Positions 16,434-25,720 of a DNA stretch of 64,000 nt are shown here, piece after piece. The stretch is from Cuneatibacter caecimuris (GTDB lineage: Bacteria > Bacillota > Clostridia > Lachnospirales > Lachnospiraceae): assembly GCF_004216775.1 (NCBI RefSeq), contig NZ_SGXF01000006.1:1-64000 (forward strand). The letters are read 5' to 3'. Made by a program: the position numbers and the translations under genes. Under the pieces are notes generated by a model that saw only the letters and a list, made by a program, of their open reading frames with translations, was not told where the DNA came from and searched no databases. Position 1 is the first letter of the stretch. The number at the start of each line of letters is the position of its first letter.

Positions 16434-17767
16434 AAATATTGTTCGTATCCCTGGGCTGTGACAAGAACCTGGTGGACACTGAGAAAATGCTGGGGCTTCT
16501 GGCAAAAGCCGGCCATACGTTTACGGACGATGAGGCAGAGGCGGAAGTTATCATTGTAAATACCTGCTGTTTCATCGGTGACGCCAAAGAAGAGAGCATC
16601 AATACGGTGCTGGAACTGGCCGCCCAGAAAGAAGAAGGGAAATGCAGAGCTCTTCTGGTCACCGGATGTATGGCGGAACGATACCGCGAAGAAGTGTTAA
16701 AGGAAATGCCGGAGGTAGATGGGATTCTGGGAATATCTTCTCTCCAGGAGATCCCTCTCCTGGTGGAGGAAGCTGTGGCGGCGCACAGGCCGGTGATCTT
16801 CCATCCCAAAGAAGAGCTTCCGGATACCGGGAGCGCCAGAGTGGTCACAACCGGGGGGCATTACGCTTACCTGAAGATTGCGGAAGGGTGTGATAAACGC
16901 TGCACCTACTGCATTATTCCCAGCATACGCGGACCATACCGCAGCGTGCCGGAGGAGAAGCTTCTGGAAGAAGCGCGGCAGCTTGCCCAGGCAGGGGTAA
17001 AGGAGCTGATTCTGGTAGCCCAGGAGACCACCGTCTATGGGGTGGATCTCTGGGGAGAAAAAAGGCTGCCCCAGCTGCTGAAAAAACTTGTGCGGATTCC
17101 CGGAATCCAGTGGATCCGGTTACAGTATTGTTATCCGGAAGAACTTACGGAAGAGCTGATCCAGGTGATGAAAGAAGAACCTAAGATCTGTCATTATCTG
17201 GATATACCCATACAGCATGCGTCTGACCGCATCCTGAAAAGGATGGGGCGCAGGACTACGCAGGAGCAGCTGCGCAGGACGATTGCCTGGCTGCGGGAGG
17301 AGATTCCGGATATCGCTCTGAGGACTACGCTGATCGCGGGTTTTCCCGGAGAGACCCAGGAAGATCATGAAGAGATGATGCGTTTTGTGGATGAAATGGA
17401 GTTTGAACGGCTGGGCGTATTTACATACTCGGCTGAGGAAGATACTCCTGCCGCGGGGTTTTCTGATCAGGTGGAGGAGGAAAGGAAATGCCTCTGGCGC
17501 GATGAAATCATGGAGCTGCAGCAGGAAATATCTGAAGAACACTGCGCTTCCATGAATGGAAAAGTTCTGGAAGCGATGGTAGAGGGGCAGCTTTCCGGGG
17601 AGCGCGCCTATGTGGCCCGCACTTATATGGACGCTCCCGGGGTGGACGGCTATCTGTTTATTCAGACGCCGGAGGAGCTGGTTTCCGGTACATTTGTGCA
17701 GGTACGGGTGACAGGAGCTCTGGAATATGATTTGATTGGAGAATTATATCATGAATCTGCCGAATAA
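16430..17767 (+). CDS. rimO: Ribosomal protein S12 methylthiotransferase RimO
   Basis: Radical-SAM enzyme that adds a methylthio group to the S12 aspartate. N-terminal UPF0004 domain ligands C10, C46 and C80 hold one cluster, and C154-x3-C158-x2-C161 (CDKRCTYC) holds the radical-SAM cluster. A C-terminal TRAM domain follows (about 375-445). The start MKILFVSLGCDKNLVD is typical for RimO and separates it from MiaB. The 3' end overlaps pgsA by 17 bp. Confidence 0.95.
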   Translation: MKILFVSLGCDKNLVDTEKMLGLLAKAGHTFTDDEAEAEVIIVNTCCFIGDAKEESINTVLELAAQKEEGKCRALLVTGCMAERYREEVLKEMPEVDGILGISSLQEIPLLVEEAVAAHRPVIFHPKEELPDTGSARVVTTGGHYAYLKIAEGCDKRCTYCIIPSIRGPYRSVPEEKLLEEARQLAQAGVKELILVAQETTVYGVDLWGEKRLPQLLKKLVRIPGIQWIRLQYCYPEELTEELIQVMKEEPKICHYLDIPIQHASDRILKRMGRRTTQEQLRRTIAWLREEIPDIALRTTLIAGFPGETQEDHEEMMRFVDEMEFERLGVFTYSAEEDTPAAGFSDQVEEERKCLWRDEIMELQQEISEEHCASMNGKVLEAMVEGQLSGERAYVARTYMDAPGVDGYLFIQTPEELVSGTFVQVRVTGALEYDLIGELYHESAE

Positions 17768-18314
17768 ATTGACCCTGATCAGGGTCATACTCATTGTTCC
17801 TTTTGTGGCATTTCTGATGATGGACTGTAAAGATGTCACCTTCATCAGCCAGGATGTGGCGAGATATGCGGCGCTGGCGATTTTCATACTGGCCAGCCTG
17901 ACAGATCTGGCGGATGGAAAAATCGCCAGAAAATACCATATGGTAACAAATTTTGGAAAGTTTATGGACCCGCTGGCCGACAAGCTGCTGGTCTGTTCTG
18001 CGTTAATCTGTTTCGTATCTCTGGACAGAATCCCCCTGTGGGTGGTTCTGGTCATCATTGCGAGGGAGTTTATTATCAGCGGATTCCGGCTGGTTGCAGC
18101 GGATAATGGCATTGTGATCGCCGCCGGGATCTGGGGGAAATGGAAAACTGCGGTACAGATGGCCATGGTTATTGTATTGATCGCCAATATACCGGGAACA
18201 TTTTTTTATGTAGTGGAACAGATTTTAATTTATGCTTCGGTTATTCTGACCATCATCTCCCTGGTGGATTATATCTGGAATAACCGGTCTGTTTTGTCTG
18301 AAAGGAGCAATTGA
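17751..18314 (+). CDS. pgsA: CDP-diacylglycerol-glycerol-3-phosphate 3-phosphatidyltransferase
   Basis: Makes phosphatidylglycerol phosphate at the membrane. The CDP-alcohol phosphotransferase motif is complete (DLADGKIAR, then G, then DPLADK). Four to five hydrophobic segments cover the protein. ATG 17751 follows a GGAGAA site and gives the usual MNLPNKLTLIR start (187 residues); the frame extends to a TTG at 17736 but that start is unlikely. The stop overlaps the cinA start. Confidence 0.94.
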   Translation: MNLPNKLTLIRVILIVPFVAFLMMDCKDVTFISQDVARYAALAIFILASLTDLADGKIARKYHMVTNFGKFMDPLADKLLVCSALICFVSLDRIPLWVVLVIIAREFIISGFRLVAADNGIVIAAGIWGKWKTAVQMAMVIVLIANIPGTFFYVVEQILIYASVILTIISLVDYIWNNRSVLSERSN

Positions 18315-19570
18315 TGGCAGTAGAACTGATATTTGTCGGGACAGAGCTTTTGCTGGGCAATATCCTGAATACCAACGCGAAATATCTTTCAGAGAGATGC
18401 GCGCTTTCCGGTCTTTCTGTATACTATCAGTCGGTGGTAGGGGATAACGAGGAGCGCCTGGCGGAAACCATTCGCACCGGCCTGAACCGCAGCGATATTC
18501 TGATCCTCAGCGGCGGCCTGGGGCCTACGGAGGATGATCTGACAAAAGAGACGGCCGCAAAGGTCCTGGGCCTTCCTATGGTGGAAGACCCGCATACAAA
18601 AGAGCTGTTAAAGCAGTATTTTGCTAAGCTGAAGCAGAAAAATGTGACGGAAAGTAATTGGAAGCAGGCGTTGGTTCCGGAGGGCGCCGTTGTTCTGGAT
18701 AATGATAACGGTACCGCGCCGGGGCTGATTCTTGAAAAGGACGGCAAAACCATAGTCCTTCTTCCCGGCCCGCCGGCGGAACTGATTCCGTTATTTGAAA
18801 AAAAAGTGGAGCCTTATTTATGTTCCAAACAGCCTGAAACCATCCGCTCCACTATGGTGAAGATTTGCGGCGTGGGCGAGAGCAAGGTGGAGGACATGAT
18901 CAAGGATATGATTGCCGGCCAGGACAATCCCACTATAGCTCCCTATGCGAAAACAGGGGAAGTGCACCTGCGGGTGACGGCCCGGGCGCAGAGCGAAGAT
19001 GAAGCGAAAAAGCTCATGAAACCGGTGGTGAAGGAGCTGAAGAGCCGATTTGGCAATCACATCTATACGACCAAAGAACAGGATACGCTGGAACAGGTTG
19101 TGGTGGATATGCTGAAAAAGTACGAGCTGACGCTGACCACTGCGGAATCCTGTACCGGCGGCCTTCTGGCCGCCAGGCTGATCAATATTCCCGGCGTATC
19201 CGAGGTGTTTAAATCAGGCTTTATTACTTATTCCAATAAAGCGAAACGCAAGCTTTTGGGCGTAAACAAAAATACGCTGAAAAAATATGGCGCGGTGAGT
19301 GAAGAGACTGCCCATGAAATGGCTAAAGGATGCGTGTTTGAGACGGATTCCCTGGCAGCCCTGGCGATTACAGGAATTGCGGGGCCTGATGGGGGAACAG
19401 ATGATAAACCTGTGGGGCTGGTCTATATTTCCTGCTATTTGAACGATCAGGTGGTGGTGAAAGAGTGCCGCTTTAAAGGGGACCGGAATAAAATCCGGGA
19501 ACAGGCTGTGGTGCGTGCGATGGATCTCCTGCGCCGCTGTATCATAGACCATTTTGAGACAAAAAAATGA
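18314..19570 (+). CDS. cinA: CinA family competence/damage protein (nicotinamide-nucleotide amidase)
   Basis: Two domains: N-terminal molybdopterin-binding-like COG1058 domain (IFVGTELLLGNILNTN, then SGGLGPTEDDLTKE) and C-terminal CinA domain (TTAESCTGGLLAARL, AITGIAGPDGGTDDKPVG), which deamidates nicotinamide mononucleotide in pyridine nucleotide recycling. The 418 residues are full length. AAAGGAG precedes ATG 18314. In many Firmicutes recA follows cinA; here an unrelated unknown gene follows. Confidence 0.94.
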   Translation: MAVELIFVGTELLLGNILNTNAKYLSERCALSGLSVYYQSVVGDNEERLAETIRTGLNRSDILILSGGLGPTEDDLTKETAAKVLGLPMVEDPHTKELLKQYFAKLKQKNVTESNWKQALVPEGAVVLDNDNGTAPGLILEKDGKTIVLLPGPPAELIPLFEKKVEPYLCSKQPETIRSTMVKICGVGESKVEDMIKDMIAGQDNPTIAPYAKTGEVHLRVTARAQSEDEAKKLMKPVVKELKSRFGNHIYTTKEQDTLEQVVVDMLKKYELTLTTAESCTGGLLAARLINIPGVSEVFKSGFITYSNKAKRKLLGVNKNTLKKYGAVSEETAHEMAKGCVFETDSLAALAITGIAGPDGGTDDKPVGLVYISCYLNDQVVVKECRFKGDRNKIREQAVVRAMDLLRRCIIDHFETKK

Positions 19571-19586
19571 CAGAGGATAAAATAGA

Positions 19587-20999
19587 ATGGCAGAATTATC
19601 AACCATAATCAGGCAGCTGCAGAAGGGGAAAAATGTGGAATCAGGACTGGCGCTTTTTAGCAGCAGCATGATGAATACAGCCAACCGGCTTTCCTTTGTG
19701 CGGCTGGCCATGAACTTTTGTACCTTGTACGAAGTTGCAGTGGAAATGCAAAAAGAAGGGATTGATGTTGCTTCTGCTGCCGGCGGAAGCCTGGAGCTGC
19801 TGTGCCGTCTGGTGGAGACCGCCTGCAGAGACGGAATCTGCGGGGAGGCTCAGGAGCAGGCTGTGGTTTTGGCGGACAACCTGAGAGAAAGTCTGATGAA
19901 GCAGGTGCGGGGGTTGAATTATTATTATGACTGTTTTGCTGTGGAAGAATATGTACTGAACCGGGTGGAATACAGATTCCGCGCGCCCGGCGCGCCTTAC
20001 TCTGAAGATCTGCTGCGTCAGGAAATCATGCAGTATATCACGTCCGATCAGGACCGGATTATCATGCGCGATAAAATCAGCTCTGTGATCGGACAGCTTC
20101 CTTTGAGGATGACGAAACAGCGTTTTCTGCAGATTGTACAGGATGGGTTAAGCGTTTATACAGGCTCGGAGCAGCGTACAGTATCCGACCTGATCTATAT
20201 GATCCGCACCAGCGCCCTCTTAGAGGAGCCGGAAAATGCCCTGCAGTCAGATCCGGAATTGGCCGGAATTTATGCAAAATTGAAGGATATTGACAGCAGC
20301 TCTCTGGACCGGGAGTCATATGAAGCAGCTGGGAAAGAGCTGGAGAAGGGAACTAACAGACTGAACAATCTGCAGGATCTGGCTGTGCTGGAGCAGGGGC
20401 TGGTCAATGATTTGTATGTCATTTTCCTTTCATCCCCCTATGCGATGTATGATGTGGAGGAACGAAGCTGTGTGCACAGGCTGCTGGAACAGATTTTGGC
20501 GCTGTTCCGGACAGGAACCTGGCGGGAAGTGCCCGAAGATTATTATGATGGTTTCCTGCCCCTGGAAGGCGTTCAGGAACGGCTGTATGAAAGCTTTTCC
20601 CAATGCGACGCCGTTCTTGAGGAATTGTCAGAATCATATAAAAAGCTGATCCCCGGACTGATGCTGGACAAGATTTTCTGCTCGCTGAGCAGAATCAGCA
20701 AACTTCTTTCAGACAACTTATTTATTGATCTGGAGGAAAACGGCAGGAAGGATAAGGCTGATGAAGCTTATGTGATGCAGGCCGGGGGAAAGCTTCGGAC
20801 AGAGCTGGAGGCCCATCTGAAAAAGATGTCCAAGCTCAGGGCCAGGGCGGTCATGTCTAAAGTGCTGGAACAGCTCCCGCCTTTTTTAAATACTTATTCA
20901 GAATTGGAAGAATATGTATCCGGCAGTCTGGCTTCCTGTACCGATGAAGCTGAACGCTATGGGTGCATGGAAATTCTGCATCAGATGATGATAGAATAG
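19587..20999 (+). CDS. Unknown helical protein, 470 residues
   Basis: No family recognised. The protein looks almost wholly alpha-helical, soluble and acidic, with no signal peptide or membrane segment. Leucine and charged heptad-like stretches occur at about 240-290 and 390-440, and the N-terminal third is richer in cysteine. It begins 16 bp after cinA and is followed 9 bp later by a 103-residue unknown gene. The codon use resembles the neighbours. It is probably the distal part of the yicC-cinA transcript or of a small unit of its own; nothing seen indicates a role. Confidence 0.8.
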   Translation: MAELSTIIRQLQKGKNVESGLALFSSSMMNTANRLSFVRLAMNFCTLYEVAVEMQKEGIDVASAAGGSLELLCRLVETACRDGICGEAQEQAVVLADNLRESLMKQVRGLNYYYDCFAVEEYVLNRVEYRFRAPGAPYSEDLLRQEIMQYITSDQDRIIMRDKISSVIGQLPLRMTKQRFLQIVQDGLSVYTGSEQRTVSDLIYMIRTSALLEEPENALQSDPELAGIYAKLKDIDSSSLDRESYEAAGKELEKGTNRLNNLQDLAVLEQGLVNDLYVIFLSSPYAMYDVEERSCVHRLLEQILALFRTGTWREVPEDYYDGFLPLEGVQERLYESFSQCDAVLEELSESYKKLIPGLMLDKIFCSLSRISKLLSDNLFIDLEENGRKDKADEAYVMQAGGKLRTELEAHLKKMSKLRARAVMSKVLEQLPPFLNTYSELEEYVSGSLASCTDEAERYGCMEILHQMMIE

Positions 21000-21008
21000 A
21001 GGGATGAG

Positions 21009-21320
21009 ATGCGTTGGTACCACGGGCTGTATACAGGAGAGATGGCCAGACCCCGCCGGTTCCGGATTGTGGCAGGTGTAAAAGCGGGCAGGCTGCAGGA
21101 CAATGTATATCTGCTGACCCTCCCATCCAATCCGCAGAACCTGCTGGATATTTATCCTGCCTGGGTGCTCAGGCAGAAATATTTCCGCAAAGCGGATATG
21201 CTGGTGGTAGGGATTGCGCTTGGTTACCGTGAGGCAGTGGAGCTGGCAGCAAAGATCATGAATGAGATTTATGAGGAAACAGGAATATATTCCACAGCCG
21301 GATATTTCCGTGAAGGCTGA
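21009..21320 (+). CDS. Conserved small hypothetical protein, 103 residues
   Basis: Small basic alpha/beta protein. The pattern DNVYLLTLPSNPQNLLDIY, then DMLVVGIALGYREAVELAAKI and NEIYEETG, resembles a short unnamed family I recall from Clostridia; this memory is not a search result. GAGGGATGAG precedes the start. It lies between the 470-residue unknown and the DUF2953 gene with 9-11 bp gaps, so it is co-transcribed. Confidence 0.8.
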   Translation: MRWYHGLYTGEMARPRRFRIVAGVKAGRLQDNVYLLTLPSNPQNLLDIYPAWVLRQKYFRKADMLVVGIALGYREAVELAAKIMNEIYEETGIYSTAGYFREG

Positions 21321-21331
21321 CAGGAGGGCTT

Positions 21332-22306
21332 ATGCTGCATGTGATCTTGCTTATACTGAAAATAGTGGGAATCATTTTGGCCTCTGCGGCAGGCCTTGTT
21401 GTGCTGGCTGCTTTGGCCATACTTTTGGTTCCTCTGCGGTATCAGGCGAAGGGAAAGGCAGTGGAAAAGGATGCGGCGGTGTCCGCCCGGCTGTGCTGGC
21501 TTTTTCGCATTCTGACTGTACGGGCAGATTTTGTCCGGCAAAAGCTGGTGCTGCGGGTTAAAATACTGGGAATTACATTTTATGACAGCAGCCGTCCGCC
21601 GAAACAGAAAAAAAGCAGGAAAAGAGAACGATATCCGGAAGAAACGCCGGTGCTGGCGGCGGTGGAATCTCCAGAAGCAGATACAGCTGCGCAGGAAGAA
21701 CAGATGGAGAACCGCTGCGAGGAAGCAGTTCTTTCCGATTTTCCGATAGCAGAACAGAAAGAAAAAAGACGAAAGAAACCCGGCTTTTTCCGCTGGCTGT
21801 ATTGGAAGGCCAGGAAGGCAGTACAGAAGATCAAGAAATGGTATGACAAGATCAAAACGTTTCTGCAGAGCCTATTGGAAAAAGGAAAAAGCTGGAAAGA
21901 GCGGATTTGTGCCTGGGCAGAAACTGGCAGGCGGGTGAAAGAGCTGCTGAACAGCGATAGATTCCGCAGGGCCTGGAGGAAGTTGAAAACAGAGATAATG
22001 CGCCTCTGGAAACATATCAGGCCCCGGAAATTGGATATCAGAGCGCATATTGGGCTGGATGATCCGGAACTGATGGGAAAGATCACAGCTGCTGCAGGCA
22101 TGCTGTACCCGCTATATACTGATCACGTCGTATTACTGCCGGAATTTGAACAGCAGGTAATGGAAGTGGAATTCAGCCTGAAAGGCAGGATTCGGACTGG
22201 GACGCTGCTGCTCGCGGCGCTGCGGCTGTTTTTTGATAAAGACATAAAGGATATGATCAGGGATTTTAGAAAGGCAACAGAGGAGGTTTCTTATGGCAAA
22301 GGATAA
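21332..22306 (+). CDS. DUF2953 domain membrane-anchored protein
   Basis: The 324 residues have an N-terminal hydrophobic helix (about 5-32), a strand-rich part (LLVPLRYQAKGKAV), a long lysine/arginine-rich linker (about 90-190) and the C-terminal DUF2953 segment (IRAHIGLDDPELMGKI, then the GRIRTGTLLLAALRLFFDKDIKDM region). The homologous gene stands next to ytfJ in Bacillus (ytfI-ytfJ), as here, where the two overlap by 14 bp. This suggests a sporulation role, unproven. Confidence 0.86.
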   Translation: MLHVILLILKIVGIILASAAGLVVLAALAILLVPLRYQAKGKAVEKDAAVSARLCWLFRILTVRADFVRQKLVLRVKILGITFYDSSRPPKQKKSRKRERYPEETPVLAAVESPEADTAAQEEQMENRCEEAVLSDFPIAEQKEKRRKKPGFFRWLYWKARKAVQKIKKWYDKIKTFLQSLLEKGKSWKERICAWAETGRRVKELLNSDRFRRAWRKLKTEIMRLWKHIRPRKLDIRAHIGLDDPELMGKITAAAGMLYPLYTDHVVLLPEFEQQVMEVEFSLKGRIRTGTLLLAALRLFFDKDIKDMIRDFRKATEEVSYGKG

Positions 22307-22703
22307 CAATAGTTTTCATGAAACAGTGAATTCACTGTTCCAGGGAATGGATGGTATGATCACATCTAAAACAGTGGTGGGGGAGGCTGTAACCATCGGG
22401 GATACCACGATCCTGCCTCTTGTGGATGTGCAGTTCGGCGTGGGGGCGGGCGCTTTTTCCAATGACAGCAAGAGCAACGGCGGCGGCGGAATTTCCGGGA
22501 AAATTTCTCCCAGCGCGGTCCTGGTGATCAGCCAGGGAACTACGAAGGTGGTCAGCGTGAAAAACCAGGACGGCCTGACGAAGATTCTTGATATGGTGCC
22601 AGATCTGATCAATAAATTCACCGGAAAGGATAAAGAAAAGACGCCGGAAGAGCAGGCGGTGGAAGACGCGGTGGATGATATTCTGAATGAGGAAAAGAAT
22701 TAG
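22293..22703 (+). CDS. ytfJ: GerW family sporulation protein YtfJ
   Basis: The 136-residue protein matches YtfJ/GerW: GDTTILPLVDVQFGVGAGA, a glycine-rich loop (SNGGGGISGKISPSAVLVI) and KILDMVPDLINK. In Bacillus the spore protein affects L-alanine germination; no enzymatic activity is known. AGAGGAGGTTT precedes the start. It is one of three spore-linked genes in the window, with the small acid-soluble protein and ylbJ. Confidence 0.93.
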   Translation: MAKDNNSFHETVNSLFQGMDGMITSKTVVGEAVTIGDTTILPLVDVQFGVGAGAFSNDSKSNGGGGISGKISPSAVLVISQGTTKVVSVKNQDGLTKILDMVPDLINKFTGKDKEKTPEEQAVEDAVDDILNEEKN

Positions 22704-22764
22704 TAAGGAATCAGATGGAGCAAGGACGCATAAGATAAGATGAGCAGGTGATTGGGAGCTTGTG

Positions 22765-22905
22765 ATGAGACGATTATGCGGCCTTGTTTTATTTTGTATT
22801 GGCTTTGGCATGGCGGTAATGCTTTTTCTGCCGATTGGCTTCTGGTCAATCTGTATTATGCTGTGCCTGCTGATGATCGGATATAATTTATTCTGCCAGT
22901 CCTGA
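22765..22905 (+). CDS. 46-residue single-span membrane protein
   Basis: A short frame read directly from the DNA: ATG 22765 to TGA 22903-22905, with GGGAGC ahead. The start MRRLCGLVLFCIGFGMAV is followed by FLPIGFW and a second hydrophobic run (SICIMLCLLMIGYNLF). The gap between ytfJ and the MATE gene is otherwise empty. Very similar short clostridial proteins beginning with a basic start and an LPxGFW turn are known to me only as hypothetical. Two short transmembrane helices are possible. Confidence 0.72.
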   Translation: MRRLCGLVLFCIGFGMAVMLFLPIGFWSICIMLCLLMIGYNLFCQS

Positions 22906-22932
22906 ACTGGCGGCAACAGGAGATAAAAATCA

Positions 22933-24279
22933 ATGAAAACAGAAGATAAGAATTTTTACCGTTCCCTGCTGATGTTAGTGGGGCCTATCGCGCTGCAGTA
23001 TCTGATTAATACTGCTGTAAGCTCTGCAGATGTGGTAATGCTGGGATATGTGAGCCAGACGGCCCTGGCCGCCGGTTCTCTTGCAAACCAGATCCAGTTC
23101 ATCCTGAATTTGTTTTTGGCTGGACTTACATCCGGTATGACGATCCTGGCTGCTCAGTATTGGGGCAAACGGGATCTGGACTCCATCCAGAAGATTTTGG
23201 GAATGGGGCTGAAGCTTTCGGCTTCTGTAACATTTTTATTCGCTGCCGCAGCCTGCTTCCTGCCGGGTATGCTGATGAGGATTTTTACTGATGATGAGAA
23301 TATGATTGCCAGCGGCATTATTTATCTGCGGACGGTGGGCGTTTCTTATTTTTTGATGGGAATATCGCAGACCTATCTCTGTGTGATGAAGAGCATGGAG
23401 CGCGTGCGCGCTACCACAATGATCAGCAGCAGCGCGCTTGTACTGAATATTTTTTTGAATGCAGTATTTATCTTTGGGCTATTCGGAGCGCCGCAGCTGG
23501 GGATCATGGGCGTGGCGCTGGCTACTTCTATTGCCCGGGGAATTGAGCTGCTGCTCTGTGCCATAGACTTGAAATTCCAGAACACCGTGGTACTGAAGTG
23601 GAAGAAAATGTTTCAGAAGGACAAGCTGCTTTTTGGCGATTTCATCCGCTTTTCCCTGCCGGCTCTGGGAAATGAGGTGGTATGGGGCGTCGCCTTTGCT
23701 ATGTATTCTGCGATTATGGGGCATCTGGGCGAGGATATGGTTGCGGCCAATTCAGTGGTGGTGGTTGCAAGAAATCTGGGAACCGTGCTCTGCATGGGTG
23801 TAGCCAATGGCGGCGGCATTCTGCTGGGGAAAGAAATGGGGCAGAACAGGTTAAAGGAAGCGAAACGGGATGCGGCCAGGATCAGTTGGATCACGCTTGG
23901 GACCAGCCTGCTGGGGAGCGCAGTGATTTTGCTGCTGCGCCCGGTATTTTTACAAATGGCCAACCTTTCTCCGATGGCCCGGGAATATCTGGGATTTATG
24001 GTTTTGGTCAACGCAGTCTATATCCTTGGCCAGGGAATCAATACTTCCTGGATCTGCGGCGTTTTCCGGGCCGGAGGGGATTCAAAATTCGGATTTATTA
24101 TGGATCTGATTATCATGTGGGGTTATGCCGTTCCCGCAGGTTTTCTGGCCGCATTTGTTTTCCGGTTCCCGCCCATGCTGGTATATGTGGTGCTGTGTAC
24201 TGATGAATTTGTTAAAATGCCGTTTATCTTCTGGCGGTATAAGAAATATAAGTGGCTGAAGAATATTACCCGGGGCTGA
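22933..24279 (+). CDS. MATE family efflux transporter
   Basis: Membrane exporter of 448 residues with about 12 hydrophobic helices in two similar halves. The N-terminal MATE pattern LVGPIALQYLINTAVSSADVVMLGYVS and the TSGMTILAAQYWGKRD loop are clear, and the second half repeats it (FSLPALGNEVVWGV). MATE proteins expel cationic drugs or metabolites using a sodium or proton gradient. The substrate is unknown. A histidine kinase gene follows after 18 bp. Confidence 0.92.
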   Translation: MKTEDKNFYRSLLMLVGPIALQYLINTAVSSADVVMLGYVSQTALAAGSLANQIQFILNLFLAGLTSGMTILAAQYWGKRDLDSIQKILGMGLKLSASVTFLFAAAACFLPGMLMRIFTDDENMIASGIIYLRTVGVSYFLMGISQTYLCVMKSMERVRATTMISSSALVLNIFLNAVFIFGLFGAPQLGIMGVALATSIARGIELLLCAIDLKFQNTVVLKWKKMFQKDKLLFGDFIRFSLPALGNEVVWGVAFAMYSAIMGHLGEDMVAANSVVVVARNLGTVLCMGVANGGGILLGKEMGQNRLKEAKRDAARISWITLGTSLLGSAVILLLRPVFLQMANLSPMAREYLGFMVLVNAVYILGQGINTSWICGVFRAGGDSKFGFIMDLIIMWGYAVPAGFLAAFVFRFPPMLVYVVLCTDEFVKMPFIFWRYKKYKWLKNITRG

Positions 24280-24297
24280 CCGGAAGGCAGGATACAT

Positions 24298-25578
24298 ATG
24301 AAAACCTATATTTTTTTCCAAAGTTGCTTATCCTATTTTTTTGTGCTGCTATTTCTGCTGTTGTTTCTCCGCCTGCGAAAAAAACTTCTTTTTAATATTG
24401 CTGTCTCGTTCGTCAGTTTTGCGCTCTATTGTCTGCTTGCATGGGGAAAATCGGAGGATCAGCTTTGGGGCTGGCAAGTTCTGGCTGTTACAGCGGCTCA
24501 GATATTGCTGACCCAGGGTATTGCTTTTTATCTGGACGCCTACCGGGATTTCAGGACGCTCTTTACAGGATTCAGTTCCGCCGCATTTACCATGGCCTGC
24601 GGAGTACCTTCCAGTGCGGTATATTCTCTGACAAAACAGGTGTGGATTTCCATGGTGACGCTGGTTGCTGTAAACGGTCTGGCGCTGTGCATCCTGGCAC
24701 ATTTTATCAGGGCATATTATCACACTGAGCAGCGGATGAGAAAAGGGGGATGGCTGAAGCTATGTGTAGTGCCTGCGGTATTTTACATCACTGTAAATGC
24801 GCTGGCGGTATTCCCGGCTAATATTTCTGAAACGCCCCAAAACTGGCTGGCATTGGTGATGGTGCTGATCCTGCTGGTGGTTTCGTATATCACCATATTT
24901 CAGCTTCTGGCTGCCCAGAGGAATCAGAATATGCTGCAGCGCAACGCAGATTTTTTGACCAGAGAATCGGAACAGCTGTCGCTCCGGCTGAAGATGAATA
25001 AAGAACAAGAAACGAATATGGCGATGCTCCGCCATGACATCCGCCATTATCTGATTTCAGTGTCGGCTTTCTGCAAAGCAGGAGACTGCGGGCGGGTACG
25101 GGAAATTTTACAGGAAGCCGAAGCATGGGTACAGGAAAATTCCGACAAAAAGTTTTGCGAAAATGTGATGGTGAACAGTGTGGCGGCATATTATATCCGG
25201 GAGGCTGAGAAGAAAAAGATCCGCTTTGTAGCAGCTTTGGATGTTCCCGAAAAACTGCCGGTCCATGAAACTGAATTTGCTGCAGTGCTGGGCAACCTTT
25301 TGAGCAATGCTCTGGAAGGGGCCGAGAAAACAAAGGATGGGAGAAGGCGGGAGATCATCTTGCGCTGTATTTGCGGAGGGAATCTTTTTCTGGAAATTAA
25401 GAACAGCTATGACGGTAAAGCAATAGAATTTTCTGAAGAGACGGGCATGCCCGTTTCGCAGAGGGGAGAGGGGCATGGATATGGGATGCTCAGTGTGGCT
25501 GGTTTTGTGAAAAAGTATCAGGCTGAATTTTCCTGGTGTGCAGAAAACGGAATGTTTACAGTGAAAATATTTATTTGA
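24298..25578 (+). CDS. GHKL-type sensor histidine kinase (AgrC-like), orphan
   Basis: The N-terminal half (1-200) has six or seven membrane helices. The kinase part has a phosphoacceptor box MLRHDIRHYL, then the N box LGNLLSNALEGAEK typical of the AgrC/GHKL family, and a G box QRGEGHGYGMLSV. AgrC kinases sense peptides. No response regulator, peptide precursor or AgrB-type protease gene is adjacent, so this is an orphan next to a MATE exporter. Repeat R5 follows the stop. Confidence 0.9.
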   Translation: MKTYIFFQSCLSYFFVLLFLLLFLRLRKKLLFNIAVSFVSFALYCLLAWGKSEDQLWGWQVLAVTAAQILLTQGIAFYLDAYRDFRTLFTGFSSAAFTMACGVPSSAVYSLTKQVWISMVTLVAVNGLALCILAHFIRAYYHTEQRMRKGGWLKLCVVPAVFYITVNALAVFPANISETPQNWLALVMVLILLVVSYITIFQLLAAQRNQNMLQRNADFLTRESEQLSLRLKMNKEQETNMAMLRHDIRHYLISVSAFCKAGDCGRVREILQEAEAWVQENSDKKFCENVMVNSVAAYYIREAEKKKIRFVAALDVPEKLPVHETEFAAVLGNLLSNALEGAEKTKDGRRREIILRCICGGNLFLEIKNSYDGKAIEFSEETGMPVSQRGEGHGYGMLSVAGFVKKYQAEFSWCAENGMFTVKIFI

Positions 25579-25606
25579 CAAAAAACTTCCTGCATCAAAA
25601 TAAAGT

Positions 25607-25657
25607 GTGCATCCCCCGGAGGGTTTTGTTGCATAGGGAACGCAGTTTCCTATGCAA
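25607..25657 (-). repeat. Structured intergenic repeat R5 (partial)
   Basis: On the minus strand: palindrome arms TTGCATAGG and CCTATGCAA (25629-25657), then AAACCCTCCGGGGGATGC, where similarity stops. It begins immediately behind the U-tract of the rpmB terminator in the same orientation. Confidence 0.82.
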
Positions 25658-25691
25658 CAAAAAAAGAAGACCGCTGTTTTATAGCAGCGGC
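25658..25691 (-). terminator. Terminator of rpmB
   Basis: Minus-strand stem CCGCTG / CAGCGG (25671-25690) followed by TCTTCTTTTTTT. Confidence 0.85.
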
Positions 25692-25720
25692 CCCCTTAAT
25701 CGACCATACATTTTCGTGAA

